Shown: positions 34,735 through 43,635, counted from the first letter of the stretch. The stretch is DNA of 64,000 nt from Acetobacterium bakii (GCF_001263355.1 NZ_LGYO01000027.1:1-64000), one strand, 5' to 3'. Translations and numbers: made by a program. The notes: generated by a model from the letters alone, not told the origin.

Positions 34735-36072
34735 ATGATCTTTGAAGGATTAAATGAGAAATTTCAGAATATATTTTCCCAACTCAAACGCAAGGGAAAG
34801 CTTAACGAAAAGGACATCCAAGCCGCCAGCCGGGAAATAAAGCTTGCACTGCTGGAAGCGGATGTTAACTTTAAGGTTGTTAAACAGTTTACAAAAAACA
34901 TTAGTGAACGAGCCATTGGCCAGGAGGTTATGAACAGCCTGACACCAGGACAACAATTCATTAAAATTGTAAATGATGAAATGACTACCCTGCTTGGTGG
35001 GGAAATTGAGCGGATGGACTTTATTGACGGCCGCCGGAATGTCTACATGATGGTCGGGCTTCAAGGTGCTGGTAAAACAACCACTGCCGGTAAGGTTGCC
35101 AATCTTTTGCGCAAGGAAAAGAAATTCAAGCCATTATTGGTTGCTTGTGACGTATACCGTCCGGCGGCGATTAAACAGCTTGAAATCCTGGGTGAAGAAT
35201 TAAATATTGATGTTTATTCGGAACATGATATCAAAGACCCGGTGGGAATTGCCAAACGCGGGTTGAAAAAAGCCGAAGACGGTCACTATGATTTAGTTAT
35301 TTTTGATACCGCCGGCCGGCTGCAAATTGATGAAGCCCTGATGGAAGAATTGGTCAAGATTAAAGAGACCATTTTGCCAACCGAAATTTTATTAACCGTT
35401 GATGCCATGACAGGTCAGGAATCTGTTAATGTGGCGAACGAATTTAATCGCCTCCTGGATATTACCGGGGTGATTTTAACAAAGCTTGATGGGGATACCC
35501 GTGGTGGGGCAGCATTGTCCATTACATTTACCACCGGGAAATCCATTAAATATATTGGTACCGGCGAAAAACTCGCCGATATTGAACTTTTCTACCCAGA
35601 CCGTATGGCCTCCCGTATTTTAGGGATGGGTGATGTGCTTTCCTTCATTGATAAAGCTCAAAGCATGATGGATGAAGAATCATCAAGGAAGCTGGAAGAA
35701 AAAATACGAAACCAGGAATTTGATCTCAATGATTTTCTGGAACAAATTAAGCAAATTGAGAGCATGGGTTCAATGAACAGCCTGTTGGAAATGATTCCCG
35801 GAGCGAGTAAAAAAGCTCTGAAAAATGTGGATTTATCCGGAGCTGATACCAAGCGAACCGAAGCAATTATCTTGTCCATGACCGGCGAAGAACGCCATAA
35901 GCCTGGGATTATTAATGCCAGCCGCCGTAAGCGGATCGCTTCAGGGAGTGGCACAAAGGTAGCCGATGTGAATCGTCTTTTAAAAGGGTTTGAACAATCC
36001 CGAAAGATGATGAAGCAGATGTCCAATCCAAATCTTGCAAAAAAAGGGCGCATGAAGCTACCTTTTATGTAA
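34735..36072 (+). CDS. ffh: Signal recognition particle protein Ffh
   Basis: A 445-residue SRP54 GTPase: N domain, P-loop GLQGAGKTT (108-116), DTAGR, TKLDGDTRGGA, and a Met-rich M domain (about 300-445) binding signal peptides and 4.5S RNA. AGAGGTG lies before the ATG, 10 bases after ylxM. Confidence 0.97.
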   Translation: MIFEGLNEKFQNIFSQLKRKGKLNEKDIQAASREIKLALLEADVNFKVVKQFTKNISERAIGQEVMNSLTPGQQFIKIVNDEMTTLLGGEIERMDFIDGRRNVYMMVGLQGAGKTTTAGKVANLLRKEKKFKPLLVACDVYRPAAIKQLEILGEELNIDVYSEHDIKDPVGIAKRGLKKAEDGHYDLVIFDTAGRLQIDEALMEELVKIKETILPTEILLTVDAMTGQESVNVANEFNRLLDITGVILTKLDGDTRGGAALSITFTTGKSIKYIGTGEKLADIELFYPDRMASRILGMGDVLSFIDKAQSMMDEESSRKLEEKIRNQEFDLNDFLEQIKQIESMGSMNSLLEMIPGASKKALKNVDLSGADTKRTEAIILSMTGEERHKPGIINASRRKRIASGSGTKVADVNRLLKGFEQSRKMMKQMSNPNLAKKGRMKLPFM

Positions 36073-36132
36073 AATGTTATTTATGACAAATTGTCACTAG
36101 ATAAAAGAAGTTTAAGAAAGGGGGAAATAAAC

Positions 36133-36378
36133 ATGGCAGTTAAAATTAGATTAAAAAGAATGGGTAAGAAGAAAAAACCTTTTTATAGAATCGTTGTTGC
36201 TGACGCACGTGCTCCAAGAGATGGCAAATTCATCGAAGAAATTGGGTACTACAATCCTTGTGTTGATCCATCACTTGTAAAAGTTGATGCAGATCGTGCA
36301 AAGGTTTGGTTGGCTAATGGAGCAAAACCAACAGATACCGTTAAGTATTTGTTAAAAAGAGAAAACGTAATCGAGTAG
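36133..36378 (+). CDS. rpsP: 30S ribosomal protein S16
   Basis: An 81-residue protein beginning [24 protein letters not shown], cut here as [16 protein letters not shown], the family signature. GGGGG lies 7 bases before ATG 36133. It is followed by khpA, rimM and trmD as usual. Confidence 0.96.
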   Translation: MAVKIRLKRMGKKKKPFYRIVVADARAPRDGKFIEEIGYYNPCVDPSLVKVDADRAKVWLANGAKPTDTVKYLLKRENVIE

Positions 36379-36394
36379 TATCAGGAGGTAAGTG

Positions 36395-36625
36395 ATGAAA
36401 GAACTTGTAGAAATTATTGCTAAGGCTCTGGTTGATCATCCCGATGATGTTTCTGTTCAGGAAGTCGAAGGCGATCAATCCATAACTTTGGAATTAAAGG
36501 TTGCCAACGATGACATGGGCAAAGTCATTGGAAAGCAGGGTCGAATCGCAAAGGCAATTCGTACCGTCATAAAAGCCGCTGCCACGAAAGAAGACAAGCG
36601 CGTCATGTTGGAAATTATCCAATAG
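36395..36625 (+). CDS. khpA: KH domain RNA-binding protein KhpA
   Basis: A 76-residue single KH domain with the GxxG loop in [15 protein letters not shown]. KhpA/YlqC proteins bind RNA and influence cell division and sRNA in Gram-positives. AGGAGG precedes ATG 36395. Confidence 0.93.
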   Translation: MKELVEIIAKALVDHPDDVSVQEVEGDQSITLELKVANDDMGKVIGKQGRIAKAIRTVIKAAATKEDKRVMLEIIQ

Positions 36626-36635
36626 TTGATGCACT

Positions 36636-36662
36636 GGGCTGTGTATACAGCTCTTTTTTTTA
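36636..36662 (+). terminator. Terminator between khpA and rimM
   Basis: GGGCTGT (36636-36642), GTAT loop, ACAGCTC (36647-36653), then nine T. A probable attenuator in the ribosomal operon. Confidence 0.65.
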
Positions 36663-36682
36663 TTTATTATTGGGAGAAAATG

Positions 36683-37195
36683 ATGAAAAATGATAGCATG
36701 ATGATCATCGGTCGGATACTTGGGGTTCATGGGATAAAAGGGGAAATCAAGGTATTGCCTCTCACCGACGACCCTGAGCGTTTCTTTGATTTAGATACCA
36801 TTAAGATCTCAAAAGACAAAAGCTGGGTGGATTATACCATTAAGGGCCATCGCCTGCATAAGAACAATGTACTTTTATTTCTGGAGGGTGTAATTACCCG
36901 AAATGATGCTGAAGCCTTAATGGGCCAGCACATCGCCATTGATCGCGCGCTTGCGGTTGAACTCAATGAAGATGAATTTTTTATTGAGGATCTGCTGGGG
37001 CTGCCAGTTTATAATGGGGACAAACTTCTGGGAAAGCTCACAGATGTAATGCAAACCGGCGGCATTGATGTTTACATCATTACTGGGGGTAAAAAAACCT
37101 ACTGTGTGCCAGCCCGAAAAATTTATTTTGATAACATTGATATGAAAGAACAGCGTATCAATGCCACTATTCCCCAGGAAATATTGGAGCTATGA
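36683..37195 (+). CDS. rimM: 16S rRNA processing protein RimM
   Basis: A 170-residue protein with IGRILGVHGIKGEIKVLPLTD at the N-terminus and a PRC-barrel C-terminal domain (FFIEDLLGLPVY...). It helps 30S maturation. Of two adjacent ATG codons (36680 and 36683) the second is better spaced from GGGAGA. It overlaps trmD by 4 bases. Confidence 0.94.
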   Translation: MKNDSMMIIGRILGVHGIKGEIKVLPLTDDPERFFDLDTIKISKDKSWVDYTIKGHRLHKNNVLLFLEGVITRNDAEALMGQHIAIDRALAVELNEDEFFIEDLLGLPVYNGDKLLGKLTDVMQTGGIDVYIITGGKKTYCVPARKIYFDNIDMKEQRINATIPQEILEL

Positions 37196-37890
37196 CCTAT
37201 TATTTTTTAACCCTATTCCCGGAAATATTTCACACCTATTTTCAGTCTGGAATGATGGGACGCGGGGTGGAAAATGGGATCATAGAATATAAGGTTATTA
37301 ATATCCGGGACTTTTCCGGGAATAAACACAACAAAGTCGATGACGCCCCATTTGGCGGCGGAGCCGGTATGGTTATGGCGGCACCGCCGATTGTCAATGC
37401 CCTTAAAAGCATTGAGAATTACCTAGACTACCCGGTTATTTATCTAACCCCCAGTGGCCAGCAGTTCAAACAAAACCACAGTATTGGGCTGGCAGAGGAA
37501 AAAGGGATTGTATTTATTTGCGGCCATTACGAAGGAATTGATCAACGGGTCATTGACCAGTATGTTACCGCAGAGTTTTCAGTGGGGGACTACGTTCTTA
37601 CCGGAGGTGAGCTTCCAGCCCTGACCATGGCGGATTGCATCGCCCGGAATATCCCGGATTTTTTAGGGAATAAAGAAAGTCTGGAAGAAGAATCCTTTGA
37701 ATCAAATCTGCTGGAGTACCCTCATTACACCAGACCAAGGGAATTTGAAGGCGCAGCGGTTCCAGATGTGCTCTTATCCGGTCACCATAAGGACATTGAA
37801 GCCTGGCGTCTGACAAAGGCAAAAGAAAAAACAAAAAATAACCGTCCGGATTTGTATGAAAACTATGAAAAAAGCTTGCATAAGAAATAG
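37192..37890 (+). CDS. trmD: tRNA (guanine-N1-)-methyltransferase
   Basis: A 232-residue SPOUT enzyme that makes m1G37. Motifs seen are DDAPFGGGAGMVM, ICGHYEGIDQRV and SVGDYVLTGGELPA (the knot and SAM site). The ATG overlaps the rimM stop as ATGA, so translation is coupled. Confidence 0.96.
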   Translation: MTYYFLTLFPEIFHTYFQSGMMGRGVENGIIEYKVINIRDFSGNKHNKVDDAPFGGGAGMVMAAPPIVNALKSIENYLDYPVIYLTPSGQQFKQNHSIGLAEEKGIVFICGHYEGIDQRVIDQYVTAEFSVGDYVLTGGELPALTMADCIARNIPDFLGNKESLEEESFESNLLEYPHYTRPREFEGAAVPDVLLSGHHKDIEAWRLTKAKEKTKNNRPDLYENYEKSLHKK

Positions 37891-37904
37891 AATCAGTGTA
37901 TAAT
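37876..37904 (+). promoter_or_regulatory. Promoter of rplS
   Basis: TTGCAT (37876-37881), 17 bases, TATAAT (37899-37904) at the very end of trmD. A perfect 12-bp palindrome ATACCATGGTAT (37903-37914) overlaps its 3' edge. Confidence 0.6.
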
Positions 37905-37926
37905 ACCATGGTATGTTAACAAAGGA

Positions 37927-37957
37927 GACGGTCCTCTGCACTTGATGCACGAACGTC
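37927..37957 (+). promoter_or_regulatory. Probable L19 (rplS) mRNA leader
   Basis: GACG (37927-37930) pairs with CGTC (37954-37957) and encloses TGCA-CTTGA-TGCA. The compact position just before rplS fits the known L19 leader that allows autoregulation; the match to that family is from memory and unverified. Confidence 0.4.
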
Positions 37958-37982
37958 AAAATTCAATTTAAAGGAGAAACAA

Positions 37983-38336
37983 ATGGACATAATTAAAAAG
38001 ATTCAAATGGAAAACATGAAGGCAGAGCTGCCCAAGTTTTCTGTTGGAGATACTGTAAAAGTACACGTAAAAGTTATTGAAGGAAAACGCGAAAGAATTC
38101 AGATTTTTGAAGGCATCGTATTAAAAAGACAAAATGGCGGTGTAGGAGAAACCTTTACCGTGCGTAAGATTTCCTCAGGCGTTGGCGTTGAAAGAACTTT
38201 CCTCGTACATTCACCAAAAATTGAAGATGTTGTTATCGTAAGACGTGGTAAGGTTCGTCGTGCCAAGTTATTTTATCTTCGCGATCGTATTGGAAAAGCA
38301 GCCAAAGTTAAAGAACGAAAAGAAAAAAGAGCGTAA
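37983..38336 (+). CDS. rplS: 50S ribosomal protein L19
   Basis: A 117-residue protein with [27 protein letters not shown] and [13 protein letters not shown], typical of L19. AAAGGAG lies 6 bases before the ATG; a terminator follows. Confidence 0.97.
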   Translation: MDIIKKIQMENMKAELPKFSVGDTVKVHVKVIEGKRERIQIFEGIVLKRQNGGVGETFTVRKISSGVGVERTFLVHSPKIEDVVIVRRGKVRRAKLFYLRDRIGKAAKVKERKEKRA

Positions 38337-38339
38337 TTC

Positions 38340-38362
38340 AGAGGCTGTCAAGCCTCTTTTTT
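38340..38362 (+). terminator. Terminator after rplS
   Basis: AGAGGCT, GTCA loop, AGCCTCT, then TTTTT. Confidence 0.8.
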
Positions 38363-38390
38363 GGTTATTTTACAGTAAGGAAGTGAAGAG

Positions 38391-38921
38391 ATGAAAAGTG
38401 ATCGGGAACGCAGCGGCAGCTTGGAACTTAGAGAATGGTTACAGTCTGCGATTATTGCCGTTATTCTTGCATTTATTATTAAAATGTTTTTGTTTGATTT
38501 CGTTATGGTTGATGGCAGCTCCATGGTTCCAACCCTTGACAACGGTGATCGATTAATTATTAACAAAATCGGCTATACCATCGGCGAGCCTCAGTATGAG
38601 GATATTGTGATTCTCAGCTACAGTAAAAGTGTTGAATATGTCAAGCGTGTGGTTGCAAAAGGCGGAGATACTGTAGAAATAAAAGATACTGTTTTTTATC
38701 TTAATGATCAGCCGGTCGCAGAGGATTATATCAGCGCTGTACCCTATGATGATTTTGCAAAAGTAACCGTCCCAGCGGGTACTTATTTTGTAATGGGCGA
38801 TAACCGCGCTAACAGCTCGGACAGTCGTTATGAAAGCCTGGGCTTTGTTGACAAAGATGCCATTGACGGAAAAGTGATTTTTAGAATTTGGCCACTCAAT
38901 GCCATAGGAACGGTGAATTAA
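38391..38921 (+). CDS. lepB: Signal peptidase I
   Basis: A 176-residue membrane protease with one N-terminal transmembrane helix (about 19-38). The catalytic Ser44 is in DGSSMVPTL, Lys85 in YVKRVVAKGGD, and box E is GDNRANSSDSR. It removes signal peptides of secreted proteins. AAGGAAGTG precedes the ATG. Confidence 0.95.
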   Translation: MKSDRERSGSLELREWLQSAIIAVILAFIIKMFLFDFVMVDGSSMVPTLDNGDRLIINKIGYTIGEPQYEDIVILSYSKSVEYVKRVVAKGGDTVEIKDTVFYLNDQPVAEDYISAVPYDDFAKVTVPAGTYFVMGDNRANSSDSRYESLGFVDKDAIDGKVIFRIWPLNAIGTVN

Positions 38922-39778
38922 TGTCTGATGAAAAAATAGAATATATCCAGTGGTATCCCGGTCACATGGCCAAAGCCAAACGGGAAATCAAAGAAAAAAT
39001 GAAGCTCATTAACGTCGTGATCGAGGTAGTGGATGCACGGTTGCCCATATCCAGCAAGAACCCGGACATTAACGAGTACACCTGGAATAAGCAGCACATA
39101 CTGTTAATGAATAAGTCCGATTTGGCAGATCCCTTTGTGAGTGAAGCCTGGATGGATTGGTTCAAAGGAAATACGAATATTCAACATGTCATGCTTTATG
39201 ATGCCTTCGATCGGCGTTTGAAGGCTGAGCTCATTAAATTAATTCATTCTCTAAACGTAAAAAATAAGTTCCAAATGAAATGCCTGGTTTGCGGCATTCC
39301 CAATGCCGGAAAATCAACGGTCATCAATAGTCTGATCGGTAAAAAGAAAACCCAGATCGGGAATCGGCCGGGTGTAACCAGAGGCCAGCAATGGTTGAGC
39401 ACCCCGGATAACCTGATGCTTTTGGATACCCCGGGGATTTTATGGCCTAAGTTTGATGATCCCATGGTTGGGCTTCACCTGGCATGGCTCGGTTCCATTA
39501 AAGACACGATTTATGAAAAAGAGAACATTGCCGCGGATCTGTTAAAATATCTGATTGCCTATTATCCCAAATATGTGGAGAATATTTATAAAATAACATT
39601 GGAAAACAAAAACTTCGTCGAAATTTATGATGCCATTGCCAAAAGCCGTGGATTACTCATAAAAGGCGGAGAATATGATTATTCAAGAACCAGCGAACTG
39701 ATTCTCAACGATTTTAAAAATGGCCGCATCGGCCGCATAACCCTTGAACGTCCAACCAGTAAAACCTTTATGGGGTAA
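38921..39778 (+). CDS. rbgA: Ribosome biogenesis GTPase RbgA (YlqF)
   Basis: A 285-residue circularly permuted GTPase: NKSDLAD (G4) precedes the P-loop GIPNAGKST (G1) and DTPGI (G3). It assembles the late 50S subunit. It starts WYPGHMAKAKREI-style (IQWYPGHMAKAKRE). Its ATG overlaps the lepB stop by one base (TAATG), so I choose 38921 over the in-frame upstream start. Confidence 0.94.
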   Translation: MSDEKIEYIQWYPGHMAKAKREIKEKMKLINVVIEVVDARLPISSKNPDINEYTWNKQHILLMNKSDLADPFVSEAWMDWFKGNTNIQHVMLYDAFDRRLKAELIKLIHSLNVKNKFQMKCLVCGIPNAGKSTVINSLIGKKKTQIGNRPGVTRGQQWLSTPDNLMLLDTPGILWPKFDDPMVGLHLAWLGSIKDTIYEKENIAADLLKYLIAYYPKYVENIYKITLENKNFVEIYDAIAKSRGLLIKGGEYDYSRTSELILNDFKNGRIGRITLERPTSKTFMG

Positions 39779-39802
39779 AAAATCAATAAAACAACAAAAG
39801 TG

Positions 39803-39848
39803 AACGCTAATTCTTTAACCAGTAAAATGGTTAGAATTAGCGTTTTTT
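39803..39848 (+). terminator. Terminator after rbgA
   Basis: A long stem AACGCTAATTCT...AATTAGCGTT with a small bulge (39803-39844) and T-run. Confidence 0.8.
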
Positions 39849-39905
39849 AGTATTCATAGCTTATCCTTGTTCGGTGAGAATAATTGGAACGATGCGGCAA
39901 TTTAT

Positions 39906-39935
39906 TTGATAAATCCTGGGCACATGTAGTATAAT
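39906..39935 (+). promoter_or_regulatory. Promoter of rnhB-yraN
   Basis: TTGATA (39906-39911), 18 bases, TATAAT (39930-39935). Confidence 0.6.
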
Positions 39936-39987
39936 GATTTCAATAATAACACCCTTAAAATGACCCCAAAGAAAAAAGAGGTACCAT

Positions 39988-40764
39988 ATGATTGACATTC
40001 ATAAGCAAACTGTTAAAGCTATCCATGAGGAACTGGAAACACTTGAAATCAAAAACTGCCCTGAAATAATTTCCCTGCTGAAAGCAGATCCCAGACTCGC
40101 TGTTCAAAAGATGGGTTTGTCCCTCGAAAGAAAAGCGGGCGCATTGCTAATAGAAAAACAGCGGATTCAAAAGATGAAAGCAATGGAAAATGGCCATTAT
40201 CAGGCGGGGATAAAATACATTGGAGGCATTGACGAGGTTGGCCGGGGGCCCTTGGCAGGTCCTGTGGTTACCTGTGTTGTAGTCCTCAAACACGACTCTC
40301 AGATTCCGTACGTGAATGACTCTAAAAAGTTATCTAAAAAGATGCGGGAAAGCCTGTGTCAACAACTTTTAGCCGAAGTTTTGGATTATGAAATTGGCGT
40401 GGTGGACAACCAAACCATTGATGAGATTAATATTCTGAACGCCACCAAAAAAGCCATGGCAGACTCGGTGGCAAAGCTTTCCATCCAGCCCGAGCTTTTG
40501 CTTCTTGATGCCATTAAAATTGATTCGAATATTTCTCAGAAATCAATCATTCACGGGGATGCCACCTGCTATTGTATCGGTGCCGCCAGTATTATTGCCA
40601 AGGTTTTTCGGGACAATATGATGCTGGTTTATCATGAAGAATATCCGGAGTATGGGTTTGATCACAACATGGGTTACGGTACAGCTCAGCACATCGAGGC
40701 CATTCACAAATACGGACTAACGCCGATTCACCGCAGAAGCTTTGTCCGGAATTTGGGTTTTTAA
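39988..40764 (+). CDS. rnhB: Ribonuclease HII
   Basis: A 258-residue RNase H type 2 with the catalytic motif GIDEVGRGPLAGPVV (about 80-94), DSKKLSKKMRE and DHNMGYGTAQH. It removes RNA from RNA-DNA hybrids. An N-terminal extension of about 75 residues is common in Firmicutes RnhB. Confidence 0.95.
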   Translation: MIDIHKQTVKAIHEELETLEIKNCPEIISLLKADPRLAVQKMGLSLERKAGALLIEKQRIQKMKAMENGHYQAGIKYIGGIDEVGRGPLAGPVVTCVVVLKHDSQIPYVNDSKKLSKKMRESLCQQLLAEVLDYEIGVVDNQTIDEINILNATKKAMADSVAKLSIQPELLLLDAIKIDSNISQKSIIHGDATCYCIGAASIIAKVFRDNMMLVYHEEYPEYGFDHNMGYGTAQHIEAIHKYGLTPIHRRSFVRNLGF

Positions 40765-41132
40765 TGAAAACCCAAAATTATCAAAAAGGACAGCAGGGCG
40801 AAGAACTGGCGGTCACTTTTTTGACGAATGCAAATTACCGGGTTCTCGATCGAAATTACAAACGCTCAACCGGAGAAATTGATATTGTCATTCAAAAAGA
40901 AGAGACAATTGTCTTTGTGGAAGTGAAGTATCGAAAAAATTTAAAGTATGGTTTTCCCCGGGAAGCTGTGAACCTGAGCAAACAAAAACGCATCGGAAAA
41001 ACCGCATTATGGTACCTGAAAGAAAAAAAACTTTTCGATGTCAGTGTGCGGTTTGATGTGCTTGAAATTTATTTTGAAGACGATGGAAAAAGAGTGATTA
41101 ATCACTACGAAAATGCCTTTATGCTGCGCTGA
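40764..41132 (+). CDS. yraN: YraN/UPF0102 endonuclease-like protein
   Basis: A 122-residue protein with the restriction-endonuclease-like core GEIDIVIQKEETIVFVEVKYR (D-ExK pattern, split here as GEIDIV and FVEVKYR). Its function is not established. Its ATG overlaps the rnhB stop by one base. A terminator follows. Confidence 0.9.
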   Translation: MKTQNYQKGQQGEELAVTFLTNANYRVLDRNYKRSTGEIDIVIQKEETIVFVEVKYRKNLKYGFPREAVNLSKQKRIGKTALWYLKEKKLFDVSVRFDVLEIYFEDDGKRVINHYENAFMLR

Positions 41133-41157
41133 TTGATTTTAAAAAGCTTTTTAAATA

Positions 41158-41212
41158 AACAGGCGACAGGGATTGTTTATTTGCAATCACTATCGCCTGT
41201 TCTAATTTTTTA
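41158..41212. terminator. Terminator between yraN and the convergent MazG-like gene
   Basis: AACAGGCGACAGGGATTG pairs with the complementary 3' arm up to 41201 with minor mismatches, loop TTTATTT, then a T-run. Its first 12 bases equal the cap of two palindromic elements. Confidence 0.7.
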
Positions 41213-41226
41213 AATAATATTTCTGT

Positions 41227-41547
41227 TTATTGGCCGTCATCCACTGAAATCAAAAAAACCTTTTCAGAGTAAGAACCCTTGCTTTCTTTGTTTTGGAGCT
41301 TCAAGTAATCGATGTGAAGAGGTTCGAAGTCGTAGACTTCCACAATGGTGTCCAACAATTCATAAATATCAGAAATTTCATCTTCCGAGGGTCTCTTAGA
41401 AAATACTTCCGCCTTTTCAATGAGCTTTTCTTTTAGAGCGTCCTTAATTTCTGATTGACCCAGGATCTTAAACTCACAGGTCCGTCCGCTTTCTCTAATA
41501 ATTTCAGGGATTTTGTCTCTGACAAGTTTGTTATATTCTACTTTCAT
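41227..41547 (-). CDS. MazG-like nucleotide pyrophosphohydrolase family protein
   Basis: A 106-residue protein starting YNKLVRDKIPEIIRESG, the motif of small PRA-PH/MazG-like proteins. An acidic helix pair, EKLIEKAEVFSKRPSEDEIS then DIYELLDTIVEV, supplies the expected ExxE and ExxD metal ligands. The substrate is unknown. It is isolated and convergent with yraN. Confidence 0.82.
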   Translation of the reverse strand: MKVEYNKLVRDKIPEIIRESGRTCEFKILGQSEIKDALKEKLIEKAEVFSKRPSEDEISDIYELLDTIVEVYDFEPLHIDYLKLQNKESKGSYSEKVFLISVDDGQ

Positions 41548-41761
41548 AATGTATCACCTCGAGTTTATTATACCCAATGTAGGCTAGGAAAAACAAGCGA
41601 AAAAACAGTAATTTAAGAAAAAAGCTTTCAAATCCTGATTAAAGTAACAAAGTAAAAATGAAAAGGGATTCATTCATATTATTTACTGGAGAGTATTTTA
41701 AATACACGAAAGAGTGATATAATAATAAAAAAAGCTTTGTAAAGAGATGGTGCGATTTTTG

Positions 41762-41945
41762 ATGGATAAAAACAACAAGTTTAACGAGGAAATAATCAAT
41801 CTGATTAGTCAGGGTGATAATAATCGAGTCGAATTCAGACGCCATAGCAACGACTCGAATTTATTGGCAGGTTATATCATCATTTGCAAACGCATCTGGC
41901 GGTAAATTGGTTATTGGGGTAAAAGAAAAGGAGATACCTATATGG
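41762..41945 (+). pseudogene. Remnant of an AlbA_2/Schlafen-type ATP-binding domain gene
   Basis: From ATG 41762 a short frame reads MDKNNKFNEEIINLISQG and then NNRVEFRRH, and stops at TAA 41903. In another frame, FANASGGKLVIGVKEKE follows. Together these give the N-terminal AlbA_2 pattern (E..VEFK, then FANAxGGxLxIGV) broken by a frameshift, with the rest lost just before the SGNH gene. Confidence 0.6.
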
Positions 41946-42637
41946 ACATTAAAAAGCAGATTGCGGTATATGGAGATTCAATTTTAAAAGGTGTGATGTT
42001 GGATAAAGAAAGTCAGAAGTATTTTTTTTCCAAAGAAAGTGTAGCTAAAATTCTGGAAAAATTAATACCATTTCAAATCCATAATCATTCAAAATTCGGC
42101 TGTACCATTGAAAAAGGTCATAAATATCTGACAAACGGATTAAAAAAAGGCCTTGACTGTGAAATTGTGCTTCTGGAATATGGCGGAAATGATTGCGATT
42201 ATGATTGGGAAGCTGTGTCAGCCAGCCCCGAAGAAAATCATCTTCCCCATACACCCCTGGATTTATTCAAAAGAACCTTTCGCGAAATCATTGCTGAGTT
42301 AAATGAGCACGGCATCCGACCATTGCTGATGTCGCTTCCGCCAATTGATGCGGAAAAGTATCTGTCCTGGATTACCCGCAATGGACTGAGTAAGGAAAAT
42401 ATAACAAAATTTCTTGGTGATGTGCAAATGATTTACCGCTTTCAAGAGCTGTATTCAAACACCATAGCACTTATTGCAGCGGAAACGGGAAGTCTATTTA
42501 TTGATGTACGCAGCCGTTTTCTAGACAAGCGTAATTTCAAAGAATTAATCTGTGAGGATGGCATTCATCCAAACGCCGAGGGTCATAAGCTGATCAGTCA
42601 GACATTTATGGACTTTGTTTCTTTGCATGCATCTTAA
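41942..42637 (+). CDS. SGNH/GDSL hydrolase
   Basis: A 231-residue hydrolase with block I YGDSILKG (Ser near 12), block III GGNDCDYD (Asn) and block V DGIHPNAEGH (Asp and His), the SGNH set. No signal peptide, so it acts in the cytoplasm on an ester or acetyl group; substrate unknown. AAAGGAG precedes the ATG. Confidence 0.88.
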   Translation: MDIKKQIAVYGDSILKGVMLDKESQKYFFSKESVAKILEKLIPFQIHNHSKFGCTIEKGHKYLTNGLKKGLDCEIVLLEYGGNDCDYDWEAVSASPEENHLPHTPLDLFKRTFREIIAELNEHGIRPLLMSLPPIDAEKYLSWITRNGLSKENITKFLGDVQMIYRFQELYSNTIALIAAETGSLFIDVRSRFLDKRNFKELICEDGIHPNAEGHKLISQTFMDFVSLHAS

Positions 42638-42743
42638 TAATGAGACAAAAGAATGTTTCATAGAGTGATTGAAGTGAGAAAAACAACGGACTATTAGCGG
42701 TATGAATCTATTTATTAAGAAAAACTTGTCCAATAAATAAAAG

Positions 42744-42773
42744 TTGACAGTGCAATTCATAGTGTGCTATGAT
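42744..42773 (+). promoter_or_regulatory. Promoter of glpP
   Basis: TTGACA (42744-42749), 18 bases, TATGAT (42768-42773), 20 bases before the glpP start. Confidence 0.65.
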
Positions 42774-42793
42774 TTTTGAAACGAGGATAGTCA

Positions 42794-43348
42794 ATGAGTA
42801 ACATAGAATTTAACGAATTTGAGGTCATCCCATCCATTCGCAAGCTGAATAATTTGGAAGTCGCCCTTGAAAGTGATGCCAGGATAATTTTGCTCACCGA
42901 TGCCCATATCGCTAATCTTAAAACATTAGTGGAAATGGTTCATTCAAAAGGTAAAAAAGCATTGGTCAATCTTGAGTTAATCGGCGGTTTTGGTAAAGAT
43001 CACGTCGGCATGAAACTGTTGAAAAACCATTATCATGTTGATGGGGTTATGTCAACTGACAGCGGTAAGCTGGGAATGGCGAAACGCTATGAACTTTTTA
43101 CAATCCAACGTTTTTTTCTTATTGATTCACGATCCTTCGAAACAACTATGAAAATTCTGGAATCTGCACGAGTTGACGGCGCCGAAGTGTTGCCGGCAAT
43201 TACGGCCATGGATTTGTTTGATGATTTGATGCAGGTAGCCAGGATCCCGCTGCTTGCCGGAGGCTTCATCAGGGATCGGGAAATGCTAAATAAGATAAGA
43301 GAACGCGGCTTTAAGGGTGTCACGATAAGTGACAAGTCCCTGTGGTAA
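42794..43348 (+). CDS. glpP: Glycerol-3-phosphate-responsive antiterminator GlpP
   Basis: A 184-residue TIM-barrel-like protein. Its sequence IILLTDAHIANLKTLVEMVH, VNLELIGGFGKDHVGM and PLLAGGFIRDREM fits GlpP of Firmicutes. GlpP binds glycerol 3-phosphate and prevents termination in leaders of glp genes. It is placed before a strong terminator and a six-gene operon with GlpA/GlpB-like proteins, its probable target. Confidence 0.9.
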   Translation: MSNIEFNEFEVIPSIRKLNNLEVALESDARIILLTDAHIANLKTLVEMVHSKGKKALVNLELIGGFGKDHVGMKLLKNHYHVDGVMSTDSGKLGMAKRYELFTIQRFFLIDSRSFETTMKILESARVDGAEVLPAITAMDLFDDLMQVARIPLLAGGFIRDREMLNKIRERGFKGVTISDKSLW

Positions 43349-43387
43349 ATACAACAGAATAAAAGGCCTGGATGGTAATTGTGTGAG

Positions 43388-43441
43388 TCCTGCTTAATGG
43401 ATGTGACGTTTTTAGTCGCATCCATTAAGCAGGATTTTTTT
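43388..43441 (+). terminator. Terminator downstream of glpP, candidate GlpP target
   Basis: A 20-bp stem (43388-43407 with 43415-43434, one G-T pair), 7-base loop and T-run. No clear promoter lies between it and the kinase gene. Confidence 0.8.
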
Positions 43442-43521
43442 ATAGAAAACTGTAAACGAATCCAGTGAAAAATGTTGAAAATTAATGGATAATTGCATAA
43501 TTTAAAAGAATCGAACGATGG

Positions 43522-43635
43522 TTGCTTTGATGTCAGTTTTCACAAACTATTTTGTAACGTGCAGGCGAACAGGCAATAGCCTGTCCAACCTGCAGTGTAA
43601 AAATTGTTTCGTGTAAATTGGCAGCGAAGCTCACA
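43522..43635 (-). repeat. 114-bp palindromic element, copy B (inverted)
   Basis: The reverse complement aligns without gaps to 33228-33341 (19 mismatches by hand). Its centre GGCGAACAGGC-AATA-GCCTGT matches the cap of the GTCC-type elements. It lies in the leader of the polyol operon. Confidence 0.8.

Noticed and set aside
39988-40218. Separate small gene in the first 75 codons of rnhB
   Set aside because: The extension is in frame, has its own promoter upstream, and is usual for Firmicutes RNase HII.
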